Below are positions 51,301 through 62,604 of a stretch of DNA of 64,000 bases, in pieces. The position numbers and the translations under genes were made by a program. How positions within the stretch are numbered: the first letter of the stretch is position 1; each line of letters starts with the position of its first letter. The notes beneath the pieces are model-generated. The model was not told the origin of the DNA. It did not search any database and saw only the letters and a program-made list of their open reading frames with translations. Source of the DNA: Pegea sp. RAD2-039 (Eukaryota; Chordata; Thaliacea; Salpida; Salpidae); contig JAQGEQ010000110.1 of assembly GCA_034620365.1 (NCBI GenBank), positions 372,001-436,000 on the forward strand, in the 5' to 3' direction.

Positions 51301-53369
51301 AATCACATAAAATAATGAAGAATAAAAATAGAGAATTACAAACTTGAATACCTCACAACAATCAGAAGCTTTAGTATCTTCTGAAAAGTTCAAAACCGAT
51401 CTTTTATCACTCCCACTTTTACCAATAACACCTCCCTTGAAAAGAAATAGATAAAATTAAGTTTTAGAAATTTCTTTTTTTCGATGTTTAAAACCAACTT
51501 ACATCCCCAAAAGACTCAATGACGTCATCAACACTAGAATCAGATCGCTGTAAAATTTTGTTTTTAAATTTACATCTAATAAATTTTACCCTAAAATTCT
51601 ACTTCAACAAACTTTTAATTTGCTTCTAAATTAGATTTTAAAGAATATCTATTTTAAGCTAGAAATAAGTTAGATTGCTAGGCTAATTTCAAAACTAAAT
51701 ATTCTTTATTTTCTGATTCAATCATATCATAGAGTTTACAAAAATATCTAAAACTCTTACAACGCTGGATAAGTCAGGACTTCTAACATTTGGGTTCAAT
51801 TCAAGCTTTCCATCAGTTGCAGTTACAGTAGTTTCAGGCTCCTTATGAAAAATTAAAAAGTTATTTTTTATTTTACTGAAAGTACTTTGAGCGGAAGTAT
51901 TCCCTTTATTTATTCTACTAACTAAGAAAACTTACCTTGCTACAATTCAAAGTGTTGTTATTGATTACATCATTAGATGGTTGATTAATGAGCTCCTATA
52001 AAGTTTGATACCGATTATTATTATCATTTTTAAATTTTATAGAAATTAAGTAAAACTGTAATGATTTTTAGATCATTTAGTAGATAGTTTATTAATTGTA
52101 ACAATCATTATGTAATATTTAATAAATAAAACATTTGTTAGAAGTTTTAGTATATAGAAAGATGTTTCTATTTAATTTTTTGTTAGATTTCTTTGAAATT
52201 GTCATTTTGATTATTTAACTTTTATAATAATTGTCTAAAAACATTTTATTGAATTGTAAAAAGTAGCTAATAGCTCAAATCAAATGTTTCAATTTCTACA
52301 TACTTGGAGTATATCTGAAGCACTTGTAGATGAACAACTTTGTTTCTCGTTTACTTTTGAAATTGGTTCCTTGAAAAAAAGTAAAACAATAATTAAGTTA
52401 AATTTGCAATTTTTGAAAATTAAATTAAGTTTTATATTTAATTTGAACATGTAGTTGGAATAGTAAAAGATTAACGAAATTAAATAAACACTTAGAAATT
52501 AAGTTCAAAACAGTTCAAACTTTCTTCACCTTAGAAAGATCAGGGAGTCCTGTTTCTCCTTTAGAACTGAAAATACTTTTATCAACAACTTCAACAGAAT
52601 CAATTTTTGAAACCTTAAAAAGATTTACAATCATTCAAATAATATAAGATAATTCCTTTTTTTATTGTTATTTTTAGGATACCTTTAAAATTAAATAAGT
52701 TCTTATTATCCATTAATTCAAGCAATAAACTGGTTAATTTAAAAGTATTAAATATATTATTTGGCAAAAACTCATTTTATTTATACCATTTTTTAGTTAG
52801 TACAAATAAGAAATGCTTAATAGCTACCAACTAACTAAAAATTTTCAGACCTCATAAAGTCCCAGGTGTTTGATTAGTCAAACTATACTTAAAAATTAGT
52901 AGTCTTACTATAAAATCAAACTTTATTTTAAAATATCTATATGTATAAACTCTCTAATCTAATAACCATTAATAAATTTAGTAATCAATATATTTATTAC
53001 TAATTTTTACTATTAATTTTAAGCTAAAAAAAGTTATGCTCTTATTTCAAATGTAGCACAAAACTTATTTAGAAGACATTAATAGTTTCATTAAATATGC
53101 AGATAATCAAAAATTAAATCAAATTTTTGTAAGAAATGTTTCTATTTGACTTAAAACAACTTTTCTGCCACCGAAGAGTCTAAAGCAGAACTGACGCCAG
53201 CGCACCAAAAACTGGTTTTTACAACGTAAGTTTAAGCAACTAAATATTTAAACTCTTCTTTTGCTTATAATACTTATAAAAAGTCTTACTTAATACAACA
53301 CTAAGCATTATAAAGATTAAAACTGATAATAGATTACAAAAATCAAATTACTTCAATAGTTTTTTCCAT
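45336..53369 (-). CDS. multi-exon modular protein, symmetric phase-0 exons, copy B (unknown)
   Basis: Paralogue of the gene at 31,883-40,054 with the same start (MEKTIE, exon 53352-53369), the same exon order where checked, and the same final stop after a poly-lysine. The exons I checked are open with splice sites kept. Two length changes are in frame: an exon near 50,560-50,633 repeats DAPTIE (18-nt tandem duplication), and the exon near 49,820-49,965 carries 24 extra nt in its Lys/Glu helix. Predicted length about 710 aa. Intact frames after duplication suggest both copies are under selection or very young. Unknown function. Confidence 0.72.
47290..49050. repeat. seven-exon module, B-proximal
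   Basis: Third copy of the module, in block B. Exons read for example TTFGSKGETGLPDLSK-type and SDSSVDDVIKSFGD, with the intronic marker at about 47,425. Confidence 0.8.
50880..52720. repeat. seven-exon module, B-distal
   Basis: Fourth copy. Exons include FSSKGETGLPDLSK and ELINQPSNDVINNNTLNCSK, with the intronic marker at about 51,000. Confidence 0.8.
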
Positions 53370-53479
53370 AATAACTTGAATTTCGGCTTTATACAAAGAA
53401 CGCAGTTAGCTCATTAAATCAAGTGAAAAATATTTGATAATAATTGTTATATTCACCCATCAACTAAAAATTGGCATTA

Positions 53480-53487
53480 TGACGTCA
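53480..53487. promoter_or_regulatory. CRE palindrome upstream of multi-exon gene, copy B
   Basis: TGACGTCA at the same offset as in block A. Confidence 0.5.
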
Positions 53488-53795
53488 TTAGTGTAATAGT
53501 TGGTTAAAATCTAGCCTTGGAAGACTTATCTAGTGTAGATGTGAGCAAATAGCAAATTATATAAATTAATAATTTGACAAAATTAGAATGTTATTTTTAT
53601 TCTTTGAAAACATCACTTCAGCCATCAGCTTAAAACATAAGAAAGATATTTTAAGTTTAAACTCATCTGAAAACTGTTAAAATCGGTTTTCGAGAATTAA
53701 GCTCAATCAATGAAAGCTAGATGAAATTAATTCTTGTTTTTAAATGTAGAAAACTTGTCATTTTTTGCAAGGCGAATTATTAACTCTAATATGGT

Positions 53796-54085
53796 CCCAG
53801 ATCTACTTTTTTCTCTTCCTTTCCGCGCACAATTGTGAATACCATTCTTCCAATCCAAGATATTGCTTTACAGAAGCCTATTATCTTATATTATTTTATA
53901 TATTTGACATTCTATTTAATTATTCACTGTTATATTGGATAGGTACTACTGAAATGCCAGGTGTTACATCTTTTTCTTTCTATGTTTCTAACTTAATTAT
54001 ATATAATAGATGTTATTTCTGAGAATGTTTGTTAGCGAGAGGTGCTCTCCTCAGGTACCCTTCTTCGCGTTTATTGTAATAAATA
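53796..54085 (+). mobile_element. internally deleted LINE copy
   Basis: Left part (53,830-53,890) matches the LINE at 41,050 (tgtgaataccat, ccaagatattg, cagaagcc). It then jumps to the 3'-end signature seen at 18,815 and 57,815, ending CCCTTCTTCGCGTTTATTGTAATAAATA-like. A 5' coding piece joined to the 3' end implies an internal deletion, and links the 3'-tail family to the CR1-like LINE. Confidence 0.7.
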
Positions 54086-54559
54086 GATAAAAATATTTGT
54101 TTTTATATATTTTGTGAAATCATTCATTTAATTAATTATAAATTATCATACTATCTACCAACATATAACATTTTATTCTTTTTTAGTTAAGATATGAATC
54201 ACTAGAACCACTTAAGTTACCTTTAAAAATGTTGTTTCAAGGCAACAAAAGTCCTCTCTTAAAACATAATTCAATTTAGAAGTACAAGTGCCAAATTAAT
54301 ACATGATAACAACGTGTTTTATATCAAGATATGAATAAAAATGATTACTAATGACCCTGTGTTAGTTTCAACTACTAATGATTTATTTAATTGACAATCA
54401 CTATCATTTTGATGAGCTTGACAAGCTACAGCAGTAGACGAAGAGTTTTTATTCGAAGTTAGACGAAGAGACTATATTTCCCTCTTACAACAACTTAAAA
54501 CAATCCACTCAACTCATAAGGTAACCTTATAGTCAACGGATTGTAGATTTTACTTCAAA

Positions 54560-54715
54560 CTTTTTCTATCCCCTATGAACTGTCTACCAGGGTCACTGAA
54601 ACATATTTGCCCAGATTTTATTGTTGCGGAGTTTTCTCTCCAATCCAGGATTGATCATTGAGATCACTCTCATAGCTTTTGCTTCCCCTAGGCCACCGCA
54701 AGATGACATAAAAAA
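54560..54715. repeat. interspersed repeat copy (same family as 9.1 and 63.0 kb)
   Basis: Contains cagggtcactgaaac, attgagatcactctcatagc and ttttgcttcccctaggccac, matching the order in the copies near 9,200 and 63,050. Confidence 0.5.
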
Positions 54716-54954
54716 GTATATATGTATAAAAAGATCTATTCAAGGTTCGTATAATTTAAAGATAGCTTGAATGAACTTTGGTTATGTTACTGCCTCATGA
54801 TACTCGGTAAATTTTGCTGAAAATTTGAATAATTTATGAACTGCAGTTTTATTTGACAAAAAATTTCAAATAAACTTTGAGAAATTTGCAGTTACATCAA
54901 AAAATCGTATTGAATATCTCTAAATTGGAAATGATCAAATCTATCAACAGTTGA

Positions 54955-57900
54955 TCAATCAAATGCAAGTCGAAATTTGCTTTCTTGTTCATGCTTGCGA
55001 TCATTAACTTGCTTGGAGAGTTCTTCAAGCTTATGTTCCAAAGAGTTGGAGTTAGTATCTAACCATTGTAGAGAATCCATGTGCGCAGAAAGAATTTTGG
55101 ATATTTGATTGGTCTGTTAAGGAGTAATGAAGATTTAAAACATCAACTAGCTCCACAAAGATGACTTACAGGATTAGATGTATCAGTTGGTAAGGTGGTG
55201 GTGTTTATATGGTCGATAATTTCACGTAAATCTCCGACCATTTGCTTTAACTGACCATCTATATTTGCCACAAGTCCATATCTACATCAAACAACTCTGC
55301 ATCATCAAATCACTGATGTAGATATCAACTTACGTTTTTTCTCGTTCTAAATCAGCATGATGTGTATGAATAGATGACACGTGATTAGCAGATTGATGAC
55401 GTAAAGCTTCTTCAAGAGGACATAACTGATCTTCAAGCTCTTGTTGTTGTGTTTTAATAAAATCTAGATCTCGATTTAACTTATCCTGATCACAAACCAT
55501 TTTTTCAAACTCTTCATGAAGCTCAGTAATCTAAATGAAGAGAGGTTAGTTTGGGTTGGAGTCACTAATTCCCACTTTAATTGAATTATCAATCAGTAGT
55601 TTGTTCCATCCGTTCACATGAGTCGCTTGATCGATAAATAACTTTTCCTGCTGATCTAATTCATTTGTCCATTTGTTGATCATTACTTCGAGATCTTTGA
55701 AACGTAACGAACCACTTACATCAGTAGCTGCAGATAACAAATGTTGAAGCAAGAAACTACTGACATATACTGTAACTACCTGCAGTAGTTGATGCAATAG
55801 ATGTAGCTACTGTTGCTGCTGGCTTACCAACAGAGTCTAGTTTCAATCCTAAAAAGTGTTGATAATATTGACAATTACAAAGATTAAAGAGCTTGTAGGA
55901 GGTGAATATTTAAAACATCAAAACTGACCTGTGCCTGTGGTGGATGAAGCTGTTGCTGAAAATTGAAATAAAATAATTAAAAGTTTGATTATTTTCGTGA
56001 AATTAAAAGTTAAAAATAAATAAACTACTACAACTGAACCCAAGTCAAAATCGGCAAGCATATCATAAATCCTACAAGATAATTGTTACAATTTACTTCT
56101 GAAGTAATTTTATCATATAAAGATAGAAGAAATATGTAAAAGTATTACTAACAGAAGTAAAATACAAACCATTACTTACTTGTGGTGAGAGAAAGTCCCA
56201 GTGATGGCGTCGTTATAGTTGTGGTGGTCGTACTACTCGGTTTGAATGAGAACATATCAGAATTAGAAACAGCAGTAGTAGTAGCAGCAGGTTTATTTGA
56301 ATCACCAGCAGGTTTGTTACTGAGTTGAAATGTGGATGTTTTTGAAGCAGGTTGAGTTCCTAAACTAAATCCTGATGTTGGTTTAGTTGTAGTCACACTA
56401 GTAGTTGCTGAAGTTGCAGCAGGTTTTGCAAAGTTGAAGCTGAAACCAGCTGTCTGTGCAGGCTTTTGTTGACTGCTACTAACTACTGCGCCTACTAATA
56501 TACAAATCAACTTTTATATCTATTATAAAAGTAATTTTATTTTACTTATAAAAGTCAATTTACCTGTTTGATTTGGTGCTTGAAACAATCCACTAGAAGC
56601 TGTTGTAGTTGTTGCAGCTTTAATTTAAAAACAGAATAACATGTGATTACTAAAAGCTAATTAAACGAGTTTGAATTAAGCTTTAAAGATCTCACTAACT
56701 CAAAAATCAAGTAATTTACCAAAAAGTATAAAGACTTACATTTATTGTATCATACTAATCAATTATCCTACCTTAAAGTTTACTTAAGTAACTTACATTA
56801 CTAATATACATAAAATAATAGCTATAAACAGATTAGTTTATGAATATAAACCTGCTCCAAATAATCCTGTTGAAGGTTGAACTGATGCTGTATTTCCAAA
56901 CATACCAGTTGATGGTTTAGATGTTGTAGCAGACCCAAACATACCAGTAGTTGGTTGTGTGGTTGAAGATCCAAACATACCAGTAGTTGGTTGTGTGGTT
57001 GAAGATCCAAACATACCAGTAGCTGGTTTAGAAGTTGTTGATCCAAACATACCAGTAGCTGGTTTAGAAGTTGTTGATCCGAACATACCAGTAGCTGGTT
57101 GTGTTTTAGCAGATCCAAGCATACCAGTAGCTGGTTGTGTGGTTGAAGACCCAAACATACCAGTAGCTGATTGTGTGGTTAAAGATCCAAACATACCAGT
57201 AGCTGGTTGTGTGTTTGAAGACCCAAACATACCAGTAGCTGATTGTGTGGTTGAAGACCCAAACATACCAGTAGCTGGTTGTGCGGTTGAAGACCCAAAC
57301 ATACCAGTAGCTGGTTTAGAAGTTGTTGATCCGAACATACCAGTAGATGGTTTAGATGTTGTTGAACCAAACAAACCAGTACTGGTTGTAGCAGGTTTTT
57401 GTCCGAACCCAAAACTAGTGCTTGAATTAAAGCTTAAAAATAAATAATTATAAATTATTTAAAGTTTTTAATAAAATAACAGAAAAATTAAAACTTAATA
57501 TTATATAAAAATGACTAGATTTTGACAAAATAGTTTGAAAACTACTTTCAATACTGTTTCTTCAGTAAATAAATATAACTTAAATATGAATATTTTTTCT
57601 ATAAAAGGTAGCTCACAAACAAGCTAAACTACAAATAGAATAAACCATTTATAGGACTTAAGCTCATAACTATTTTTATCTTAAGTAAATACAAGAATTA
57701 TAATTAATGTAGCTATTCATTTAACAAAAATAAAAACTTCTACTATAAAATCAGTATTTCCACAATTGTCATTTCTAAACTATGATTCTTTTTCTTTTTT
57801 TACATTATTAATATTATATGCACTGTTATATTGTACAAAGACTCTCATAACGCCAGGTATTACATTTATTTTTTTCTATGTTCCTATTTCAATTATATAT

Positions 57901-58094
57901 AATAATCATATTATTGGTGAGAAAGTGTATTAGTGAGAGGGGCTCTTTTCAGGCACTTTGTAAAGCACAATTGTAATAAAATAAAAATTTAATACTTTGT
58001 TAATAAGACAGACAATAAATAGATAAATAAAAGTGCTCATCACTTACCTAAAGCCAGATTGAGTTGTTGTAGCTGGGTTATTAAAAAAACTCAT
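54955..58094 (-). CDS. NUP62: Nucleoporin 62 (NSP1-C coiled coil, FG repeats)
   Basis: Ten exons, 570 aa, all phases consistent: 58048-58094, 56852-57432, 56564-56617, 56180-56494, 55929-55955, 55780-55848, 55576-55727, 55334-55530, 55170-55281, 54955-55113. Central-channel nucleoporin in the NUP62/58/54 complex (family knowledge). The N-terminus MSFFNNPATTTQSGFSFNSSTSFGFG leads into a Thr/Ser-rich FG region. The C-terminal third is the conserved coiled coil: LEVMINKWTNELDQQEKLF, ATHVNGWNKLLIDN, DLDFIKTQQQELEDQL, NIDGQLKQMVGDLREII, ILSAHMDSLQWLD, ending FRLAFD. Exon 2 is dominated by a 12-aa tandem repeat. One donor is GTGGGA (after exon 7) and another GTTTAT; the acceptor of exon 4 is an NAGNAG type (56,494 or 56,491), giving or omitting one residue. 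Confidence 0.96.
56860..57385 (-). repeat. 36-nt coding tandem repeat in NUP62 exon 2
   Basis: About 14 units of 12 residues with consensus MFGSSTTQPATG, alternating with MFGSTTSKPATG; the first unit begins LFG. All units keep length and frame apart from two 13-residue units at the far end. Neighbouring units are sometimes identical, which implies recent unequal exchange. Confidence 0.9.
57815..57985 (+). mobile_element. LINE 3'-end fragment in NUP62 intron 1
   Basis: Contains cactgttatattgtacaaag, cgccaggtattacat, then gtattagtgagaggggctct and a diverged terminus. Same tail family as 18,815 and 53,920. Confidence 0.65.
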
Positions 58095-59215
58095 CTTTTG
58101 ATAGACTATAATAATAAAAAACTATTTTAACCTAAAAAATAAAAATTTAAATTATTAATTTTCTTATTAATATAATGGAATATTAAAACTATGAAGAAAT
58201 AAAATCAATAGAAAGATTGTTAACACCAATTATAAGATTGTTAGAAACAATGTGAATGAACAGAAAATATATTACAACTGTGTTATTATTTAAGCATAAG
58301 TTATAAATTTAAAAAAAGAATTATAAGTATTTATAAAGGTTTTTAAAAATTCTACTACAAACTTCAACAAAAATAACTTTATGCATTTTATTGTATAATA
58401 TTTTATGAAGTAACTTTTAAAATACCAAATAAATATTTATATTTTTTATGGATCAATATCTAATAGTTGCCAAATAAAAATGTTCATAAAAATTCGGTTA
58501 GTGTATTACGAAAAAATAATTTAGTTTCGAAGTAAAATTCAAAACTCGAAAATAACTAAAAAAAACAGTGATTTTATATAAAAATAATAAATATATTTTT
58601 TCAATTTCATTAAATTTTCTTTAAATGTATTTTTATTAAATATAAACTCGTGCCTAAAATTATTCATTTTGAACCTCAATTTCGCACAAGGTTTATAGTG
58701 ATTCAAAATTAGATTATTTGGTGTTTCGAACATTTTCAATTATACTAATCTATAATTCAGGTCAGAAAATATAAATCTTTAGTAGATAATTTTGTACATA
58801 AATAAAAAAAATCTTAGAAAGTAAAAAATACTAGAAAATGGTGGCATAGACCAAGTAAGGAATAAAAGTGAAGAAAAATATGAATCAGAATAAAATATTA
58901 TTTAGTTATTAAGAAACAGTACTCTCTCATACTATCATATTTTAATTTAAGCATACTTTTTTAAATTATAGCTCACTGGTAAGTTATACTTGGAACATAG
59001 TTTCCAAGAACCTGATCCTAATTACTATTAAAATTTACAAAAAAAAACTTTATGTTAAATCCTAGACCTGATTGCGTTTTAAGATCAAATCTTTTGGAAC
59101 TTTAATCAGGTGTATCTGGTTTGTTAAGCTTTGCGTCATTTTAAAAGTAATAAAGCAAACGTCAAAAAAATTTGTCGATAAAATTTGTAAAATCACCTAA
59201 CTATATCAAATATAA
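58095..59215. other. upstream region of NUP62
   Basis: AT-rich. No gene recognised. Confidence 0.45.
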
Positions 59216-59405
59216 TGTCCTGCTTGGTGGCGAAGCGTTTACTACACCTAGCTACAAGGTACTTCTAGCTAGGAAGTACCGGGTTCGACCCTAGGTGGAG
59301 ACATATAAAACTCCTGAGAAAAACCATAAAAAACTCCTGAGAATGTGCTCTCTTTAGGCACCCTCCTTCGCATTTATATATATAAATAAATAAATAAATA
59401 AATAA
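59216..59405 (+). mobile_element. tRNA-derived SINE with LINE-like tail
   Basis: The head has a pol III A box (TGGCGAAGCG at 59,228-59,237) and, 45 nt on, a perfect B box (GGTTCGACCC at 59,282-59,291). A middle part repeats ctcctgagaa twice. The tail GAGAATGTGCTCTCTTTAGG plus CACCCTCCTTCGC matches the 3' end of the local LINE copies and ends in (AAAT)n. This is a SINE that shares its tail with a partner LINE. Confidence 0.8.
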
Positions 59406-60380
59406 TGATTTTCACATTGTATTAAGGTAGTCAAAGCATAAAAATATCATTTAAGAAATTATCTCTAGATTTTCTATTTATTTCAGCTACTTTTTAAGAA
59501 TTTTTTTCATTTCAGATAGTTACGTTCAGAATCTTTGGAAAATCAATGTAACCATTTTATTCATTAACCCTGAGGTTTTATAAACAATAACTTATATCGA
59601 CTTAAAATATGAGCAACAATATATTTCAATTATATTTCGAGGCATCTTCAAATTTTCCACCAGCCTTTTGTAAATGCACTGAAGCAACTTTGACTTAATA
59701 AAATATCGATAAAATTAGCTATTTAACAATTTATCAAAAGCTTTTAAGATTATCATGAATTTACCTTGTTAATCTAAAGAGAGTCGTCATCAGTAATTTT
59801 GCAGCATCACTTTCAATGTCAGTGAAGTTAAAGCAGATTTGCTGTACAGTGAATGTGTGAAAACAACTTGATAAACAAGTAAATAAGTGAAAATGAAATA
59901 CAAAATGATAAAATAAAATTTATTTTGTTCAAATAAAAATGTGTTAACTTTTAACTTAGTAGAATTTTGATTAAAAATTCAAAAAAGTTAAAATAAGAAT
60001 AATTTATACAGATCTTACATTACAGCCAAAATGTTCAATCTGAATTTAGATCAACATGTTTTATCAATTTTTTATATGAAGTTATTTTGTAAAATTGCTT
60101 TAATTGAATTTACTTTCTTGTGAGTCACAAAAAACAAGTGATTTTACTAATTAATGAAATAATATTTAACTAATGATATAACACTAGAGTTAATTTGAAA
60201 CAAATACTATACAACTGCAAGTAATAGTTTGAGTTTATTTACTTTTAACTAAGCTATTACTTGCTGAGAAAAACGTCACTTCCTTCAAAACTTATAATTT
60301 TATATATAGTTTCAGAATTTAGCTTTGTGTGCTATTATAAAACGGTTTGTAAATGTATGTATAAGTAGAGTGCTAATAAG
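59406..60380. other. AT-rich spacer
   Basis: Nothing recognised. Confidence 0.4.
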
Positions 60381-60781
60381 ATGACATATCAGTTAGATAA
60401 GCCCTTTTATATGTTGAGTTATGGTTGCCAAAATTGTGCAGCGGTTAGACTATTATGGTACAAAAAAAACTCAATAGATATTATCTGTATTCTTCAGTGT
60501 TTAATTAAATTTCATCCAAATAAGGCAGTCAAGGAGCTTTGCGTAAAATATTTAGATTGCACAAAAAATATTGCAGAAAATAGTTTTGAAATATCCACTG
60601 GTAAAGTAGAGCTTATTAATAAAGTTTGGAACAAGAATTTATCTCTTTTAAAAATTAACGGAAACTGTTTTTTAATAGAAGTTTCAAAATATTTCTATTG
60701 TTTAACAAAAAATCATTATTTTCCAAAGTTAACGAAGCAAAAATATATTTCAATCATCAACGAAATGCTTGTAAATGAATA
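60381..60781 (+). CDS. orphan 133-aa Cys/Lys-rich ORF
   Basis: Single uninterrupted frame in very AT-rich DNA, where stops are frequent, so its length is notable. Begins MTYQLDKPFYMLSYGCQNCA and ends NEMLVNE. Contains about eight cysteines, including a CQNC pair, and no clear membrane segment. Not recognised. It could be one large exon of a gene whose other exons I missed, or a small intronless gene. No splice signals force either reading. Confidence 0.45.
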
Positions 60782-62604
60782 ATTGTTGAGTACTATTTAT
60801 TATTGAAGATTAGATTATTTATCTTTTTAAAATATAATTATACTTAGACGACACAAGAGTTTAGAGAACATTATTTATTACAATTTTTCTATAAGCTTTG
60901 TATGATGCTTTTTGATTTACATATGCATATAATGATTTAATTGTGATTTTTAAAAACTGTTTCTTACTTGTTCAAGTTTTAATTTACTTTTATTGCAATA
61001 ATCAAGTTTGTAGCATTTCTTTTTTGTGCAATTCTTTTATTGTAGTTTTTCAAATTAATGATTTTACTTTCTTTTTAAATCTTTTCTTTAAATATTTATA
61101 GCATGGAGAGTAAAAGCTAGCAACTGTTATCAAACTTTGGATGATCTAAAGAGAAATTAAAATATTTTTTACTCATTAAAGAGCAGAAACTAACTGTTGG
61201 TGTAACTTTACATTTTCATTAACTTTGACTTCAAATTGTAATATTTTTTAAAGTAAAAGTTTCAGCCAAGTCTTTATATATTAGAAAACATGAAAGTACT
61301 CCAAAGTTAATTATTTTGTAAACTGTTTGGTACCATTGAGACTTAAAGACACTGCTTGAAGTTATAGTCATAAAATCAAAGCCAATATTTTTATGACTTT
61401 TCTGTTACCGCCATCATTGTGACAAGAAATTAACATTTTTGTCTTCAGCAATATGTCCGTGAAAATCAAGTTAAATGTATCTATTTTAAATGAATCAAAC
61501 TCACTGTTATTTCAAATATTAGATTTTAAATCTATTTATAAGAACCAACTAGCTGGGTTCACTTATTTCTGTAAAACACTTTAATCTCTTAACAAAACTC
61601 CACAGATTTGGAAGTTTAACATTTATTCAAGCTAAAAACTTGACCTAGATTTGCTAGAGCTTTATTGAGTAAGCTTAAGGCGACACTGCTTAAATCATAC
61701 TAGTATTGAAATGCTGTCATTTAATTAGAAAAGCTGTCATATGTTGTGATTTAGTATTATCAATTTGAATCTATATCATTGCTGTTTTTATTGAGAAGCT
61801 TTTTAGTAGCGTGCATGTTTTCACAAAAATCATAGAATAAAAAACATCTTTTCTTTTGGTTTTTCACTTGTAGACTGCACTTTGAAAGAAATATTCTCTG
61901 AACAGATAACTAAATGTTGAAAATAGTTGGTAAATATCCAAATACATTTCATCTGGTAAAAGATTGCTTAATAGTAAGGGGTATCGAAGGGTTTACCTCA
62001 ATGTGGAACTGGTTTAGATTGAACCTAATTCTTTCATTTTTACAGTTAATTCAAGATCTAAAAAAAAATTGGAAAAGTTTGGTTTTCAAGTAAAGCAGTT
62101 TCAACTATTTAGATATTTAATAAAAATATCTAAAAATAAAATTGATTCCTTAGTTACAAGTACAACTGGTCATTGTACCATTTATTGCTGACTTTAAATT
62201 CCAGAAACCTTCTTGATTTATAAATTAGCTTAATAATTTACTTCATGTTTGAAGTTGGTGTTTACTGACGCAAGACAAATTGAATTTTGTAATAAACAGG
62301 AAGAAATTTTTGTAATATTAGTTTTATCAACAAACATCATTAGTTAAATCTGAAGCTAACAAAACAATCTTAACAACTTTTGATTTCACATTTCAACAAC
62401 ATTTTCTAGATCATGATAAATCTAAAATATTTCTAACCAAACTAAAATATTACATAAGCAAAAGAAAGAACTTTTTAAAGTTTATGAAGGCCACAAAACT
62501 AGCAGTAATAATAGAAATGCTTCTTTGTTTTATGGAGCTCCTTTGTATTAGTTAGTCAAAATTGTAAGATTGAAAATGAAATAAAGGCAGGTGGTTAAAA
62601 AAGT
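60782..62604. other. 1.8-kb spacer
   Basis: AT-rich. No gene, RNA or repeat recognised. Confidence 0.45.

Larger units (their letters stand above)
42684..53790. repeat. segmental duplication block B (11.1 kb)
   Basis: Second direct copy of block A, with both genes still open. Its right end joins directly to a LINE fragment at 53,796. Confidence 0.93.

Noticed and set aside
33940-52720. Regularly spaced similar segments resembling a repeat array such as CRISPR
   Set aside because: They are spliced exons and introns of a duplicated module, with GT-AG borders, in a eukaryotic genome.
56959-57447. 162-codon plus-strand frame reading DPNIPVAGCVVE repeats
   Set aside because: Exact antisense of the NUP62 repeat array; a 36-nt repeat keeps all frames open once one is open.
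59221-59295. A tRNA gene at the A and B boxes
   Set aside because: The sequence does not fold into a convincing cloverleaf and continues into a SINE body with LINE tail and AAAT repeats.
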